Origin: Streptomyces luomodiensis
Lineage (GTDB): Bacteria; Actinomycetota; Actinomycetes; Streptomycetales; Streptomycetaceae
Length of the DNA stretch: 64,000 nucleotides
NCBI RefSeq assembly: GCF_031679605.1
Contig: NZ_CP117522.1
Span: 6,882,001-6,946,000, forward strand
Direction: 5' to 3'
The notes beneath the pieces are model-generated. The model did no database searches and had not been told where the DNA came from. It saw only the letters and a program-made list of their open reading frames with translations. The position numbers were made by a program, and so were the translations under genes. Of the stretch, positions 1-8,509 are shown piece by piece. The first letter of the stretch is position 1, and each line of letters begins with the position of its first letter.

Positions 1-595
1 CGACGCCTCCGAACTCGCCCCGTTCGTCACCTGGGGCACCAACCCCGGCCAGGGCGCGCCGCTGTCGGCCTCGGTTCCGGATCCCGCCTCCTTCGAGGAC
101 GCCAGCGAGCGGTTCGCCGCCGAGAAGGCCCTGGAGTACATGGGTCTGACGGCGGGTCAGCCGCTGCGCGACATCACGGTGGACACCGTCTTCGTCGGTT
201 CCTGCACCAACGGCCGCATCGAGGACCTGCGCTCCGCCGCCTCGGTGCTGTCCGGCCGTTCGGTGGCCGACGGCGTACGGATGCTGGTGGTCCCCGGCTC
301 GGTGCGGGTCGCCCTCCAGGCCGTCGAGGAGGGTCTGGACAAGGTGTTCACCGCCGCCGGCGCCGAGTGGCGGCACGCGGGCTGCTCGATGTGCCTGGGC
401 ATGAACCCCGACCAGCTCGCGCCCGGTGAGCGGTCGGCGTCCACGTCGAACCGCAACTTCGAGGGCCGGCAGGGCAAGGGCGGCCGGACCCACCTGGTCT
501 CGCCGCAGGTCGCCGCCGCCACCGCGGTGCTCGGCCACCTGGCCTCGCCCGCCGACCTGTCCGACGCCGCCGTATCGACTCCCGTGGGGGCCTGA
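1..595 (+). CDS. leuC: 3-isopropylmalate dehydratase large subunit (3' part)
   Basis: C-terminal part of LeuC, about 197 residues; the gene starts before the window and reads in frame from base 2. With LeuD it forms isopropylmalate isomerase, which converts 2- to 3-isopropylmalate in leucine biosynthesis in the cytosol. The three cysteine ligands of the 4Fe-4S cluster are visible: one in VGSCTNGR and two in [12 protein letters not shown]. The motif [10 protein letters not shown] is typical of the aconitase family. The stop lies 6 nt before leuD, so the two are one transcription unit. I see nothing abnormal in the visible part. Confidence 0.97.
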   Translation, partial: DASELAPFVTWGTNPGQGAPLSASVPDPASFEDASERFAAEKALEYMGLTAGQPLRDITVDTVFVGSCTNGRIEDLRSAASVLSGRSVADGVRMLVVPGSVRVALQAVEEGLDKVFTAAGAEWRHAGCSMCLGMNPDQLAPGERSASTSNRNFEGRQGKGGRTHLVSPQVAAATAVLGHLASPADLSDAAVSTPVGA

Positions 596-601
596 GCAGT
601 C

Positions 602-1195
602 ATGGAAGCATTCACCACGCACACCGGCCGGGCCATCCCGCTGCGCCGCAGCAATGTGGACACGGACCAGATCATCCCGGCGCACTGGCTGAAGAAGGTC
701 ACCCGCGACGGCTTCGAGGACGGACTCTTCGAGGCGTGGCGCAAGGACCCGGAGTTCGTGCTCAACAAGGCCGAGTACAAGGACGGAACGGTCCTGGTGG
801 CCGGCCCCGACTTCGGCACCGGTTCCTCGCGTGAGCACGCGGTGTGGGCGCTGCAGAACTACGGCTTCAAGGCCGTCATCTCGTCCCGCTTCGCCGACAT
901 CTTCCGCGGCAACTCCCTCAAGAACGGACTGCTGACCGTCGTCCTGCCGCAGGAGACCGTGGACCAGCTGTGGAAGCTGGTCGAGGCGGACCCCGCCGCG
1001 GAGGTCACCGTGGACCTCGTCGCCCGCCAGGTTCGAGCCGAGGGCATCACGGCTGATTTTGAGCTTGACGAGAACGCCAGGTGGCGACTCCTGGAGGGGC
1101 TGGACGACATCAGCCTCACCCTCCGGGAGGAGGAGCACATCGCCGCGTACGAGGCGCGCCGCCCCTCCTTCAAGCCGAGCACCGTGGAGGTCTGA
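602..1195 (+). CDS. leuD: 3-isopropylmalate dehydratase small subunit
   Basis: 197-residue LeuD, the swivelling domain partner of LeuC in leucine biosynthesis. The family signature GTGSSREHA, which contacts the substrate, is present, and the N-terminus ([16 protein letters not shown]) and length match actinobacterial LeuD. It begins 6 nt after leuC, so translation is probably coupled. It is followed by a strong hairpin that ends the leuCD unit. Full length, no oddities. Confidence 0.97.
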   Translation: MEAFTTHTGRAIPLRRSNVDTDQIIPAHWLKKVTRDGFEDGLFEAWRKDPEFVLNKAEYKDGTVLVAGPDFGTGSSREHAVWALQNYGFKAVISSRFADIFRGNSLKNGLLTVVLPQETVDQLWKLVEADPAAEVTVDLVARQVRAEGITADFELDENARWRLLEGLDDISLTLREEEHIAAYEARRPSFKPSTVEV

Positions 1196-1232
1196 CCCCC
1201 CGGTTTCCCCTGCGTAGAGCGGGTTTGGCAAG

Positions 1233-1264
1233 ATGCGCCGCCGGTCCTCGGACCGGCGGCGCAT
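1233..1264 (+). terminator. hairpin terminator after leuD
   Basis: A perfect 15-bp inverted repeat (arms 1233-1247 and 1250-1264) closes on a tiny CTCG-type loop 38 nt after the leuD stop. There is no U-tract, as is common for Streptomyces terminators. Confidence 0.8.
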
Positions 1265-1319
1265 CGGCATGTTGAGGCCCCATGAAGCGACAACTCGCCT
1301 CAGATGGCACAATCAGTGC

Positions 1320-1565
1320 ATGGAACGCGACGGCCAACTCGAGCTCTACGGCCTCGTCGCCGACCGGCTCAAGGAAGCGCACGCAAAGGTGCGCGCACTG
1401 CAAGTCCCGGAGGGCGTACGGATGGCGCTGTCCCGGAAGCTGCTGGTCATCACCTCGGCGGCGAAACACGATCTCGCGGGCGCGGCAAAGCGTCTGGAGC
1501 GGTTGATGAACGACATCGACGAGGGGCGTTTCCCCCAAGATCCCGACACCGACGGAAGTCCGTGA
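1320..1565 (+). CDS. conserved small actinobacterial protein, unknown function
   Basis: 81-residue soluble, mostly helical protein starting MERDGQLELYGLVADRL. I recognise it only as a conserved hypothetical found between leuD and hup in Streptomyces. It has no signal peptide, membrane segment or cysteine cluster; charge alternates through an amphipathic stretch (residues 10-68) and it ends in an acidic, disordered tail. The ATG at 1320 is preferred over the in-frame longer reading from 1233, which would run through the leuD terminator. The ATG has no Shine-Dalgarno sequence, but a possible -10 (CACAAT, 1308-1313) lies 6 nt upstream, so the mRNA may be leaderless. Confidence 0.8.
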   Translation: MERDGQLELYGLVADRLKEAHAKVRALQVPEGVRMALSRKLLVITSAAKHDLAGAAKRLERLMNDIDEGRFPQDPDTDGSP

Positions 1566-1610
1566 CGATCTAGTGCGTTGCGGCACAAGGGTGATTAGCC
1601 CGTTTCGTGT

Positions 1611-1639
1611 TTGATTTGCGGTATATATCTGCCTAACGT
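1611..1639 (+). promoter_or_regulatory. putative vegetative promoter of hup
   Basis: TTGATT (1611-1616) and TAACGT (1634-1639) are separated by 17 bp, which fits the HrdB-type pattern. The spacer contains the unusually AT-rich run TATATAT. The hup start codon lies about 50 nt further on. Confidence 0.5.
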
Positions 1640-1690
1640 GCGAAAAAGCTTGAACACATTGATTCCGGCAATGCCTCCGAAGGGGAAGAC

Positions 1691-2269
1691 GTGAACAAGG
1701 CGCAGCTCGTAGAAGCGATTGCCGACAAGCTCGGCGGCCGTCAGCAGGCCGCCGATGCGGTCGACGCCGTCCTGGATGCCATCGTCCGGGCGGTCGTCGC
1801 CGGGGAGCGAGTTTCGGTCACTGGATTCGGCTCGTTCGAGAAGGTGGAACGTCCTGCCCGGTACGCCCGTAACCCGCAGACCGGGGAGCGCGTGCGGGTC
1901 AAGAAGACCTCGGTGCCCCGCTTCCGTCCCGGCCAGGGGTTCAAGGACCTGGTGAGCGGCTCCAAGAAGCTCCCGCGCGGGGGCGAGGTCGCCGTGAAGA
2001 AGGCCCCCAAGGGCAGCCTCCAGGCGGCGGCGAAGAAGGCCGCGGCCAAGAAGGCGGCCAAGAAGGCTCCCGCGAAGAAGGCGCCCGCGGCGAAGAAGGC
2101 CCCCGCCGCCAAGAAGGCCCCGGCCAAGGCGGCGGCGAAGAAGGCCCCCGCCAAGAAGGCCCCCGCCGCCAAGAAGGCACCCGCCAAGGCCACGGCGAAG
2201 AAGGCCCCGGCCCGCAAGACCACCGCGCGCAAGACCACCGCGAAGAAGACCACCGCGAGGAAGCGCTAG
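1691..2269 (+). CDS. hupS: HU-family histone-like protein with lysine-rich tail (HupS type)
   Basis: 192-residue nucleoid protein. Residues 1-94 are a standard HU domain ([16 protein letters not shown] at the start, [18 protein letters not shown] in the DNA-binding arm). The remainder is a basic tail made of repeated [15 protein letters not shown] units ending in TTARK repeats, resembling histone H1. This two-part architecture defines the actinobacterial HupS type, known in S. coelicolor for spore nucleoid compaction. GTG start with a GAAGGGGA ribosome binding site. The tail is encoded by internally repetitive DNA that could vary in length between strains. The gene is monocistronic, with its own promoter and a hairpin downstream. 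Confidence 0.93.
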   Translation: MNKAQLVEAIADKLGGRQQAADAVDAVLDAIVRAVVAGERVSVTGFGSFEKVERPARYARNPQTGERVRVKKTSVPRFRPGQGFKDLVSGSKKLPRGGEVAVKKAPKGSLQAAAKKAAAKKAAKKAPAKKAPAAKKAPAAKKAPAKAAAKKAPAKKAPAAKKAPAKATAKKAPARKTTARKTTAKKTTARKR

Positions 2270-2304
2270 TCGGCGGCGCACAGGCGCCGCACCGTTCACG
2301 CGCC

Positions 2305-2333
2305 GGGCCGGGCTCCCCGAGGGAGCCCGGCCC
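2305..2333 (+). terminator. hairpin terminator after hup
   Basis: A perfect 13-bp stem (arms 2305-2317 and 2321-2333) with a 3-nt loop starts 36 nt after the hup stop. It probably also blocks read-through from the opposing cofC. Confidence 0.75.
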
Positions 2334-2445
2334 GCGGTGCTGTCGGCGCCCGGTCCGGCGTCGCCGCTCCGGGTGTTCCAGGTCTTCCAGACGCTCCAGG
2401 CCGTCCGTCACCTCCGGACCCGTGAAAGGTCCGTGCTCAGGGCGT

Positions 2446-2566
2446 CCGCCTCGCTCAGAACGTTGGCAGCTCAGAACGTCCGCGTCGCTCAGAACGTCCG
2501 CCTCGCTCAGAACGTCCGCCTCGCTCAGAACGTCCGTAGCTCAAAAGTCCGCGTCGCTCAGAACGT
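2446..2566. repeat. tandem 18-bp repeat overlapping the cofC stop codon
   Basis: Seven head-to-tail copies of the unit CCGCCTCGCTCAGAACGT: 2446, 2464 (16 bp), 2480, 2498, 2516, 2534 (15 bp, degenerate) and 2549. The last copy contains the cofC stop codon (minus strand, 2558-2560). Copies are direct and contiguous, so this is a minisatellite, not a CRISPR array. Confidence 0.9.
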
Positions 2567-3409
2567 CTGTAGCGTGACCAGGACGACCCGGCGCTCCTCG
2601 CCCTCGCCCGCCACCTCGATCCGCACCCGCTGCCCCGGGCGCAGCATCCGCAGCCCCCCGGCGTCGAAGGCCGCGGTGTCGAACGGCAGCGGGGTGCCGT
2701 CGTCGAGCAGCACGCTGCCGGCGCGGGTCTCGGGGTCGTACGTGTAGGCGGTTCCCTGCATGTCCGCCAGCCTAGCCCTGGTGTGGACGCCCACGCCCAG
2801 GGCCACCGCCGCGCGCAGATCCCCGGCCGTGTCCACGTCCCGCCGCACCGAGTCCACCCCCGCCAGCTCGATCTCCCGCGCCCCCGACGCCCGGTGCCGG
2901 ACCCGGGAGGGGCCGCCGAAGGCGGGCGCGAGGCCGGCCCCCGGCGCCGCCGAGAGCAGTGTGGTGCCCACCCCCGCGGCGTCCGCCAGAAAAGCGCGTG
3001 AGAAGCCGGCGGCGGCCTCGAGCACCAGGTCGAGCTCCGCGGTCCGCAACGCCGGGAGATCGGCGTTCAGCGCCGCCACGGCGGCCTCCGGGCGCTCCTC
3101 GCGGACCGCGTCGGCGCCGTGCGCCAGCGCCGCGTTCAGACCGCGCCCGGGGAGATCGGGCAGGATCCGGGCGCCGAGGGCCGACAGCTCGCGTCCGGCG
3201 AGCGGGTCGTCGGTGACGACGGTCACGCCCCGCACCCACCGGCTCGCCAGCGCCGCGCCCACCGTGTCCTGCGCGAACGCGAGCGCGAGCGAGGCCCTGG
3301 GACCGTCCCCTGCGGCGTCGGAGAGCCTGGTCTTGGCTCGTGACAAGGGTTTCAGCGGCACCACGAGGGTCCAGGTCACACGGGCTCCGTTTGTTCCCAC
3401 GGACCTCAT
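2558..3409 (-). CDS. cofC: CofC-type guanylyltransferase (coenzyme F420) with C-terminal extension
   Basis: 283-residue protein. Residues 1-215 match CofC/FbiD, which activates 2-phospholactate or phosphoenolpyruvate with GTP for coenzyme F420 synthesis. Visible landmarks are the N-terminal WTLVVPLKPLSRAKTRL, TDDPLAG, the acidic LNADLPAL motif and DVDTAGDLRAA. About 67 further residues follow in the same frame, from MQGTAYTYDPETRAG to LVTLQTF; this block reads like a small OB or cold-shock-like beta domain and could once have been a separate gene. Start uncertain: ATG at 3409, or GTG 30 nt further in, preceded by GGAG. Divergent from plsC. The 3' end lies in a tandem repeat. Confidence 0.85.
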   Translation of the reverse strand: MRSVGTNGARVTWTLVVPLKPLSRAKTRLSDAAGDGPRASLALAFAQDTVGAALASRWVRGVTVVTDDPLAGRELSALGARILPDLPGRGLNAALAHGADAVREERPEAAVAALNADLPALRTAELDLVLEAAAGFSRAFLADAAGVGTTLLSAAPGAGLAPAFGGPSRVRHRASGAREIELAGVDSVRRDVDTAGDLRAAVALGVGVHTRARLADMQGTAYTYDPETRAGSVLLDDGTPLPFDTAAFDAGGLRMLRPGQRVRIEVAGEGEERRVVLVTLQTF

Positions 3410-3549
3410 TCTGACCTGCCGCCCGGCTCGCCGAAGACGTGCGGGGTTACGGTGTCCTCGACAGACGGGGTACCTGGAGCGACACTTGTGCGGCTGCCCG
3501 GACGGCAGCAAGCCAGCAGGTCAGCAGGGTCCAAGAGAGGATGTTCCGA

Positions 3550-4308
3550 GTGTCCGGCCGCAGAATCGGCTTCTGGTACCGCATGGCAGCGGTCTTGATC
3601 AAACCGCCGCTGGTGGTTCTGTTCAAGCGGGACTGGCACGGAATGGAGCACATTCCCGCCGACGGTGGATTTATCACCGCGATCAATCACAACTCGTATC
3701 TCGACCCGCTCTCCTACGCGCACTTCCAGTACAACACCGGAAGGGTGCCGCGCTTCCTCGCCAAGGCCGCCCTCTTCCGGGGCGGCTTCGTCGGCAGCAT
3801 GCTCCGCGGCACCGGACAGATCCCCGTCTACCGCGAGTCCACCGACGCCGCCAACGCCTTCCGGGCCGCCGTGGACGCCATCAACAAGGGCGAATGCGTG
3901 GCCTTCTACCCCGAGGGCACCCTCACCCGGGACCCCGACATGTGGCCCATGCGCGGCAAGACCGGTGCGGCGCGGGTCGCGCTGCTCACCAAGGCCCCGG
4001 TCATCCCCGTCGCCCAGTGGGGCGCCAACGAGGCCGTTCCGCCGTACGCCAAGGAGAAGCGGCTGCGCCTCTTCCCCCGCAAGACCCTCAAGGTGCACGC
4101 CGGCCCGCCGGTGGACCTGTCCGAGTTCTACGGCCAGGAGCCCACCGCCGAGGTCCTCCGGGCGGCCACCGACACCATCATGGACGCCATCACCGACCTC
4201 CTGTCCGAGGTGCGCGGAGAGCCCGCGCCCGCCCGGCGGCCCGACCGGCCCACCCGCCCCCGCACCGACGGCCGACCGTTCCCGGTGGCCGATGAGGAGA
4301 GCAAGTGA
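3550..4308 (+). CDS. plsC: 1-acyl-sn-glycerol-3-phosphate acyltransferase family protein
   Basis: 252-residue membrane-associated acyltransferase that adds an acyl chain to lysophosphatidate in phospholipid synthesis. The catalytic HX4D motif (HNSYLDP), the glycerol-phosphate motif (FYPEGTLT) and a downstream APVIPVAQWG block are present. A hydrophobic N-terminal segment (MAAVLIKPPLVVLF) would tether it to the membrane. I chose the GTG at 3550, which lies 9 nt after GAGAGG; an in-frame ATG at 3541 overlaps that site. The last 25 residues are proline/arginine-rich and disordered. The stop overlaps the gpsA start (GTGA), so the two lipid genes are coupled. Confidence 0.92.
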   Translation: MSGRRIGFWYRMAAVLIKPPLVVLFKRDWHGMEHIPADGGFITAINHNSYLDPLSYAHFQYNTGRVPRFLAKAALFRGGFVGSMLRGTGQIPVYRESTDAANAFRAAVDAINKGECVAFYPEGTLTRDPDMWPMRGKTGAARVALLTKAPVIPVAQWGANEAVPPYAKEKRLRLFPRKTLKVHAGPPVDLSEFYGQEPTAEVLRAATDTIMDAITDLLSEVRGEPAPARRPDRPTRPRTDGRPFPVADEESK

Positions 4309-5306
4309 CGCGCTGCGCCGTCTTCGGCACCGGCTCCTGGGGCACCGCCTTCGCGATGGTGCTCGCCGACGCCGGCTGCGAGGTGACGCTGTGGGGCCGC
4401 CGGCCCGGTGTCGTCGAGGCCATCAACACCGAACGCGTCAATCCCGACTATTTCCCCGGCGTCCGGCTGCCCGACGGCGTCCGGGCCACCACCGACCCGG
4501 CCGAGGCCGCCCGCGACGCGGAGTTCACCGTCTTCTCCGTGCCCTCCCAGACGCTGCGCGGCAACCTCGCCGAATGGGCCCCGCTGCTGCCCGGCGACAC
4601 CGTGCTGGTCTCCCTGATGAAGGGCGTCGAACTCGGCACCGCCAAGCGGATGAGCGAGGTCATCCAGGAGGTCGCCAAGGCGCCCGCGGAGCGCGTCGCG
4701 GTGCTCACCGGGCCCAACCTCGCCAAGGAGATCGCCGCCCGGCAGCCCGCCGCCTCCGTGGTGGCCTGCCCCGACGAGGACGTGGCGCGCCGCCTCCAGA
4801 CCGCCTGCCACACCGCGTACTTCCGCCCGTACACCAACACCGACGTGGTCGGCTGTGAACTGGGCGGCGCGGTGAAGAACGTCATCGCGCTGGCCGTGGG
4901 CATCGCCGACGGCATGGGGCTCGGCGACAACACCAAGGCGTCGCTCATCACCCGCGGCCTCGCCGAAACGACCCGGCTGGGCCTGGCGATGGGCGCCGAC
5001 GCGCACACCTTCGCGGGCCTGGCCGGTATGGGCGACCTCGTGGCCACCTGCTCCTCCCCGCTCTCCCGCAACCACACCTTCGGCACCAACCTGGGCCGCG
5101 GGATGACACTGGAGGAGACCATCGCGGTCACCAAGCAGACCGCGGAGGGCGTCAAGTCGTGCGAGTCCGTGCTGGATCTCGCCCGCCGCCACGACGTCGA
5201 CATGCCCATCACCGAGACCGTGGTCGGGATCGTGCACGACGGCAAACAGCCCCTTGTCGCACTCAAAGAGCTGATGTCCCGCAGCGCCAAGGCCGAGCGG
5301 CACTGA
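4305..5306 (+). CDS. gpsA: NAD(P)H-dependent glycerol-3-phosphate dehydrogenase
   Basis: 333 residues, normal length. Reduces dihydroxyacetone phosphate to sn-glycerol 3-phosphate, the backbone for phospholipids. The N-terminal nucleotide-binding loop is clear (FGTGSWGTAFA), followed by the catalytic lysine region LGGAVKNVIALA and the substrate loop GLAGMGDL. The GTG start overlaps the plsC stop by 4 nt, which fits a two-gene lipid precursor unit. ddl follows after 34 nt but appears to have its own -10 element. Confidence 0.97.
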   Translation: MTRCAVFGTGSWGTAFAMVLADAGCEVTLWGRRPGVVEAINTERVNPDYFPGVRLPDGVRATTDPAEAARDAEFTVFSVPSQTLRGNLAEWAPLLPGDTVLVSLMKGVELGTAKRMSEVIQEVAKAPAERVAVLTGPNLAKEIAARQPAASVVACPDEDVARRLQTACHTAYFRPYTNTDVVGCELGGAVKNVIALAVGIADGMGLGDNTKASLITRGLAETTRLGLAMGADAHTFAGLAGMGDLVATCSSPLSRNHTFGTNLGRGMTLEETIAVTKQTAEGVKSCESVLDLARRHDVDMPITETVVGIVHDGKQPLVALKELMSRSAKAERH

Positions 5307-5325
5307 CGCGGCGCGGACCGCAAGG

Positions 5326-5331
5326 TAATCT
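5326..5331 (+). promoter_or_regulatory. putative -10 element for ddl (leaderless type)
   Basis: TAATCT ends 9 nt before the ddl ATG, and no Shine-Dalgarno sequence is seen, so a very short or absent leader is likely. No good -35 is visible. Confidence 0.35.
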
Positions 5332-5340
5332 CAACGCGAT

Positions 5341-6513
5341 ATGAGCAGCCAGACCCCTTCCCCAGGCCCTGTTCCGGCTTCCTCCGGAGGTGAGCGGCGG
5401 AAGCCGCGCGTCGCCGTCGTCTTCGGCGGCCGCAGCTCCGAGCACGCCATCTCGGTGGTCACCGCCGGCGCCGTGCTGCGCGCCATCGACCGCGAGAAGT
5501 ACGACGTGCTGCCGATCGGCATCACCGTGGACGGCCGTTGGGCGCTGACCGCCGACGAGCCCGAGCGGATGGCCATCGCGGGCCGCGAGCTGCCCAGCGT
5601 CGAACGGCTCGCCGAGTCCAGCGAGGGTTCGGTCGTCCTCCCGGTCGACCCGGGGAACCGCGAGGTCGTCTACAGCGAGCCGGGCGCGGTGCCCAAGGCG
5701 CTGGGCGACGTCGACGTCGTCTTCCCCATGCTGCACGGCCCGTACGGTGAGGACGGCACCCTCCAGGGGTTGCTGGAGCTGTCCGGGGTGCCCTATGTGG
5801 GCGCCGGGGTGCTCGCCTCCGCCGTGGGCATGGACAAGGAGTACATGAAGCGGGTGTTCGTCTCCTTCGGGCTGCCCGTCGGCCCGTACGAGGTGATCCG
5901 CCCCCGGGCCTGGGAGCAGGATCCTTCCGCCGCCCGTCGCAGGATCGTGGAGTTCGCCGAGGAGCACGGCTGGCCGCTCTTCGTGAAGCCCGCGCGCGCC
6001 GGCTCGTCCTTCGGCATCAGCAAGGTCGAGAACGCGGCGGACCTGGACGCGGCCATCGAGGAGGCCCGGCGCCACGACCCGAAGGTCATCGTGGAGGCGC
6101 TGCTGCGCGGCCGCGAGATCGAATGCGGGGTGCTGGAGTACGAGGACGGGCCGCGGGCCAGCGTGCCCGCCGAGATCCCGCCGGTCTCCTCCCACGCCTT
6201 CTACGACTTCGAGGCGAAGTACATCGACTCCGCGGACGGCATCGTGCCCGCGCCGCTCACCGAGGAGCAGACCCGGCGGGTCCAGGAGCTCGCGGTGGCC
6301 GCCTTCGACGCGGCGTCCTGCGAGGGGCTGGTCCGGGCCGACTTCTTCCTGCTGGACAGCGGCGAGTTCGTGATCAACGAGATCAACACGATGCCCGGCT
6401 TCACCCCGATCTCGATGTACCCGCGCATGTGGCAGGAGAGCGGTGTGAGCTATCCCGAGCTGGTGGACCGGCTGCTCCAGGCCGCGCTGCGCCGCTCGAC
6501 GGGACTGCGCTAG
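5341..6513 (+). CDS. ddl: D-alanine--D-alanine ligase
   Basis: 390-residue ATP-grasp ligase that makes the D-Ala-D-Ala dipeptide of peptidoglycan. Family motifs in order: VVFGGRSSEHAIS near residue 25, MLHGPYGEDGT, a glycine-rich ATP loop (PARAGSSFGISKV) and the metal-binding NEINTMPGFTPISMYP. The first 20 residues are a Ser/Pro-rich extension. The residue after EINTMPGFT is consistent with a D-Ala-D-Ala rather than D-Ala-D-lactate enzyme, but I cannot confirm this without alignment, and nothing nearby suggests a glycopeptide resistance locus. Convergent with the lipoprotein gene downstream. Confidence 0.95.
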   Translation: MSSQTPSPGPVPASSGGERRKPRVAVVFGGRSSEHAISVVTAGAVLRAIDREKYDVLPIGITVDGRWALTADEPERMAIAGRELPSVERLAESSEGSVVLPVDPGNREVVYSEPGAVPKALGDVDVVFPMLHGPYGEDGTLQGLLELSGVPYVGAGVLASAVGMDKEYMKRVFVSFGLPVGPYEVIRPRAWEQDPSAARRRIVEFAEEHGWPLFVKPARAGSSFGISKVENAADLDAAIEEARRHDPKVIVEALLRGREIECGVLEYEDGPRASVPAEIPPVSSHAFYDFEAKYIDSADGIVPAPLTEEQTRRVQELAVAAFDAASCEGLVRADFFLLDSGEFVINEINTMPGFTPISMYPRMWQESGVSYPELVDRLLQAALRRSTGLR

Positions 6514-6536
6514 ACCGCTCCCGCCGGCCGGCGCAC

Positions 6537-7031
6537 CTAGGCCACGCCCTTGGGCACCGTCTCCTTGACGGCGTGGGCGAGGTCGAGCAGGACGTTGATC
6601 TCGGGGGCGTACTTCCCGGGCACGGTGACCTCGACGTACGCCCGGCGCAGTACGGTGGTGAAGCGGTAGCCGTCCTTCTGCTTCTCCGGGAGCCAATCGA
6701 CGCCGTTCACCTCGACCGACTCGGTCGCGGAGGTCATCGCCTCCGATCGGGGGACCCCGCAGCGCAGCCGCACGGCGGGGTCGCCCCATAGGGCGGTGTA
6801 GTCCGAGGCGGGCTCGGCGGTGCGCCGCTCGAGCCCGTTCACGGTCCCCGGCAGTTCCTTGTGCAGCGCCCGGCACATCGCCACCGCTTGCGGGGACGGG
6901 GTGGGGACCGGCACGTCGGCGTCGCCGGAGTCCTTGGCGAAGGAGCAACCGGCCACCGGCACCAGAGCGAGCGCCACGGTGGCGGCCAACGGAACCAGCC
7001 TTCGGGTGAGACTACGGTGTGCGGAATTCAC
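6537..7031 (-). CDS. DUF3515-type lipoprotein
   Basis: 164 residues. A basic N-terminus and hydrophobic core (LVPLAATVALALVPVAGC) end in a lipobox (VAGC), so the mature protein should be lipid-anchored outside the membrane. The outer domain holds two further cysteines (CRALHKELP and LRCGVP) that could form a disulfide. I place it in the DUF3515 family, which often sits near ddl and thiL in Streptomyces; no function is established. Its location next to ddl hints at an envelope role, which is only inference. Confidence 0.85.
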   Translation of the reverse strand: MNSAHRSLTRRLVPLAATVALALVPVAGCSFAKDSGDADVPVPTPSPQAVAMCRALHKELPGTVNGLERRTAEPASDYTALWGDPAVRLRCGVPRSEAMTSATESVEVNGVDWLPEKQKDGYRFTTVLRRAYVEVTVPGKYAPEINVLLDLAHAVKETVPKGVA

Positions 7032-7051
7032 CGGCCGAGCATACGGGGGAG

Positions 7052-7285
7052 CTAGAGATGGACGACCGGGCAGGTCAGGGTGCGGGTGATGCCGTCCACT
7101 TGCTGGACTTTCGCGACCACCATGCGGCCGAGCTCATCGACCGTCTCGGCCTGGGCGCGCACGATCACGTCGTAGGGGCCCGTGACGTCCTCCGCCTGTA
7201 TCACTCCGGGAAGCTTGGCGATGACGTCGGCCACGGCGGAGGCCTTGCCGACCTCGGTCTGGATCAGGATGTACGCCTGTACCAC
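7052..7285 (-). CDS. Lrp/AsnC C-terminal (RAM) domain protein
   Basis: 77-residue stand-alone ligand-binding domain: VVQAYILIQTEVGK at the start, LPGVIQAEDVTGPYDVIV in the core. The helix-turn-helix of full Lrp/AsnC regulators is absent, so it probably binds a small molecule or modulates a partner but cannot bind DNA itself. The GTG at 7285 is set by a GGAGG 3 to 4 nt upstream; longer in-frame readings have no ribosome site. It is followed on the same strand by the lipoprotein gene, only 20 nt away, and the two may be co-transcribed. Divergent from thiL. Confidence 0.9.
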   Translation of the reverse strand: MVQAYILIQTEVGKASAVADVIAKLPGVIQAEDVTGPYDVIVRAQAETVDELGRMVVAKVQQVDGITRTLTCPVVHL

Positions 7286-7422
7286 GGAACCTCCAGGGCG
7301 GCTACGAGGATCATGTGGAGAGAAGGGACGCCACGGTACCGCGTCGTCATGCGGCGCGGGGAGACCCGCGCGGGGAGCGCGGCGCGGCGGGCAAGCGGCC
7401 ACGAGCACGAAGGGGCGATGGG

Positions 7423-8391
7423 ATGAAGGGCACCGTGGGCGAGTTGGGGGAGTTCGGGCTCATCAGAGAGCTCACATCCCGGCTCACCAGCACCCCGGCG
7501 GTGAGGCTGGGTCCGGGTGACGACGCCGCGGTCGTGGCCGCGCCCGACCGGAGGGTCGTGGCCAGTACGGACCTCCTGCTGGAGGGCCGGCACTTCCGCC
7601 GGGACTGGTCCACCGCCTATGACGTGGGCCGTAAGGCCGCCGCCCAGAACCTGGCCGACATCGCGGCGATGGGCGCGGTGCCGACCGCCCTGCTGCTCGG
7701 CCTGGTCGTCCCCGCCGATCTCCCGGTGACCTGGCCGACCGAACTGATGGACGGCATCCGCGACGAATGCCAGGTGGCGGGCGCGGCCGTGGTCGGCGGC
7801 GATGTGGTGCGCGGGGAGACCATCACCATCGCGATCACCGCACTGGGTGATCTGCGCAACCACGAGCCGGTCACCCGATCCGGTGCCCAGCCCGGCGACG
7901 TTGTCGCGGTCACCGGCTGGCTGGGCTGGTCGGCGGCCGGGCATGCGGTGCTCTCCCGCGGCTTCCGCTCGCCGCGGGCCTTCGTCGAGGCGCACCGCCG
8001 ACCGGAGCCGCCGTACCACGCCGGGCCCGCCGCCGCCGGGCTCGGCGCGACCGCGATGACCGATGTGAGCGACGGACTGGTGGCCGACCTCGGGCATATC
8101 GCGGAGGCCAGCAAGGTCCGCATCGATCTGCGCTCGGGAGACATCGACATCCCCACGCAGATGTCGGACATCGGCCAGGCGGTGGGCGTCGATCCGCTGC
8201 AGTGGGTGCTCAGCGGGGGAGAGGACCACGCGATCGTGGCCACCTTCCCGCCCGACGCCAAGCTGCCGGCCCGCTGGAAGGTGATCGGCGAGGTGCTGAA
8301 CCCCTCGGCGCTGCCCCAGGTGACGGTGGACGGAGCTCCCTGGACACACGGGGGCTGGGACCACTTCGGCGACAGTAAGGGCGCCGAGTAG
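7423..8391 (+). CDS. thiL: thiamine-monophosphate kinase
   Basis: 322 residues. Phosphorylates thiamine monophosphate to the active diphosphate cofactor. The ATP/Mg motif RLGPGDDAAVV is near the N-terminus, followed by STDLLLEGRHF and the second acidic motif VSDGLVADLGH, with LSGGEDHAI near the C-terminus, the normal order of the PurM/ThiL fold. The ATG at 7423 is preferred over an in-frame start at 7315 because GAAGGGG lies just upstream and the extra residues look random. The 3' end (DSKGAE and stop) forms the first unit of a tandem repeat running past the stop. Confidence 0.95.
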   Translation: MKGTVGELGEFGLIRELTSRLTSTPAVRLGPGDDAAVVAAPDRRVVASTDLLLEGRHFRRDWSTAYDVGRKAAAQNLADIAAMGAVPTALLLGLVVPADLPVTWPTELMDGIRDECQVAGAAVVGGDVVRGETITIAITALGDLRNHEPVTRSGAQPGDVVAVTGWLGWSAAGHAVLSRGFRSPRAFVEAHRRPEPPYHAGPAAAGLGATAMTDVSDGLVADLGHIAEASKVRIDLRSGDIDIPTQMSDIGQAVGVDPLQWVLSGGEDHAIVATFPPDAKLPARWKVIGEVLNPSALPQVTVDGAPWTHGGWDHFGDSKGAE

Positions 8392-8490
8392 ACGGTAAGG
8401 ACGCCGGGCGGCGGCGCCGGGTGACGGTGAGGGCGCCGCGTGGGGGGCGCCGAGCAGACGGTGAGGGCGCCGCGTAGGGGCGCCGGGAGG
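8371..8490 (+). repeat. tandem GC-rich repeat spanning the thiL stop codon
   Basis: Four imperfect copies of a unit beginning GACGGTGAGGGCGCCG start at 8371, 8391, 8423 and 8457 (20 to 34 bp periods). The first copy encodes the last residues of ThiL and the others lie between its stop and thiD. The block contains several GGCGCC palindromes. Confidence 0.85.
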
Positions 8491-8496
8491 GCCGGG

Positions 8497-8502
8497 TAGA
8501 TT
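8497..8502 (+). promoter_or_regulatory. putative -10 element for thiD (leaderless type)
   Basis: TAGATT ends 7 nt before the thiD ATG. No Shine-Dalgarno sequence is present, which supports a leaderless transcript. The -35 region lies in the tandem repeat and has no clear match. Confidence 0.4.
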
Positions 8503-8509
8503 CGGCCAT

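Noticed and set aside
2446..2566. Possible CRISPR array
   Set aside because: Units are contiguous with no spacers and no cas genes nearby.
7315..7422. N-terminal extension of thiL
   Set aside because: No ribosome site and no similarity to ThiL; the ATG at 7423 fits better.
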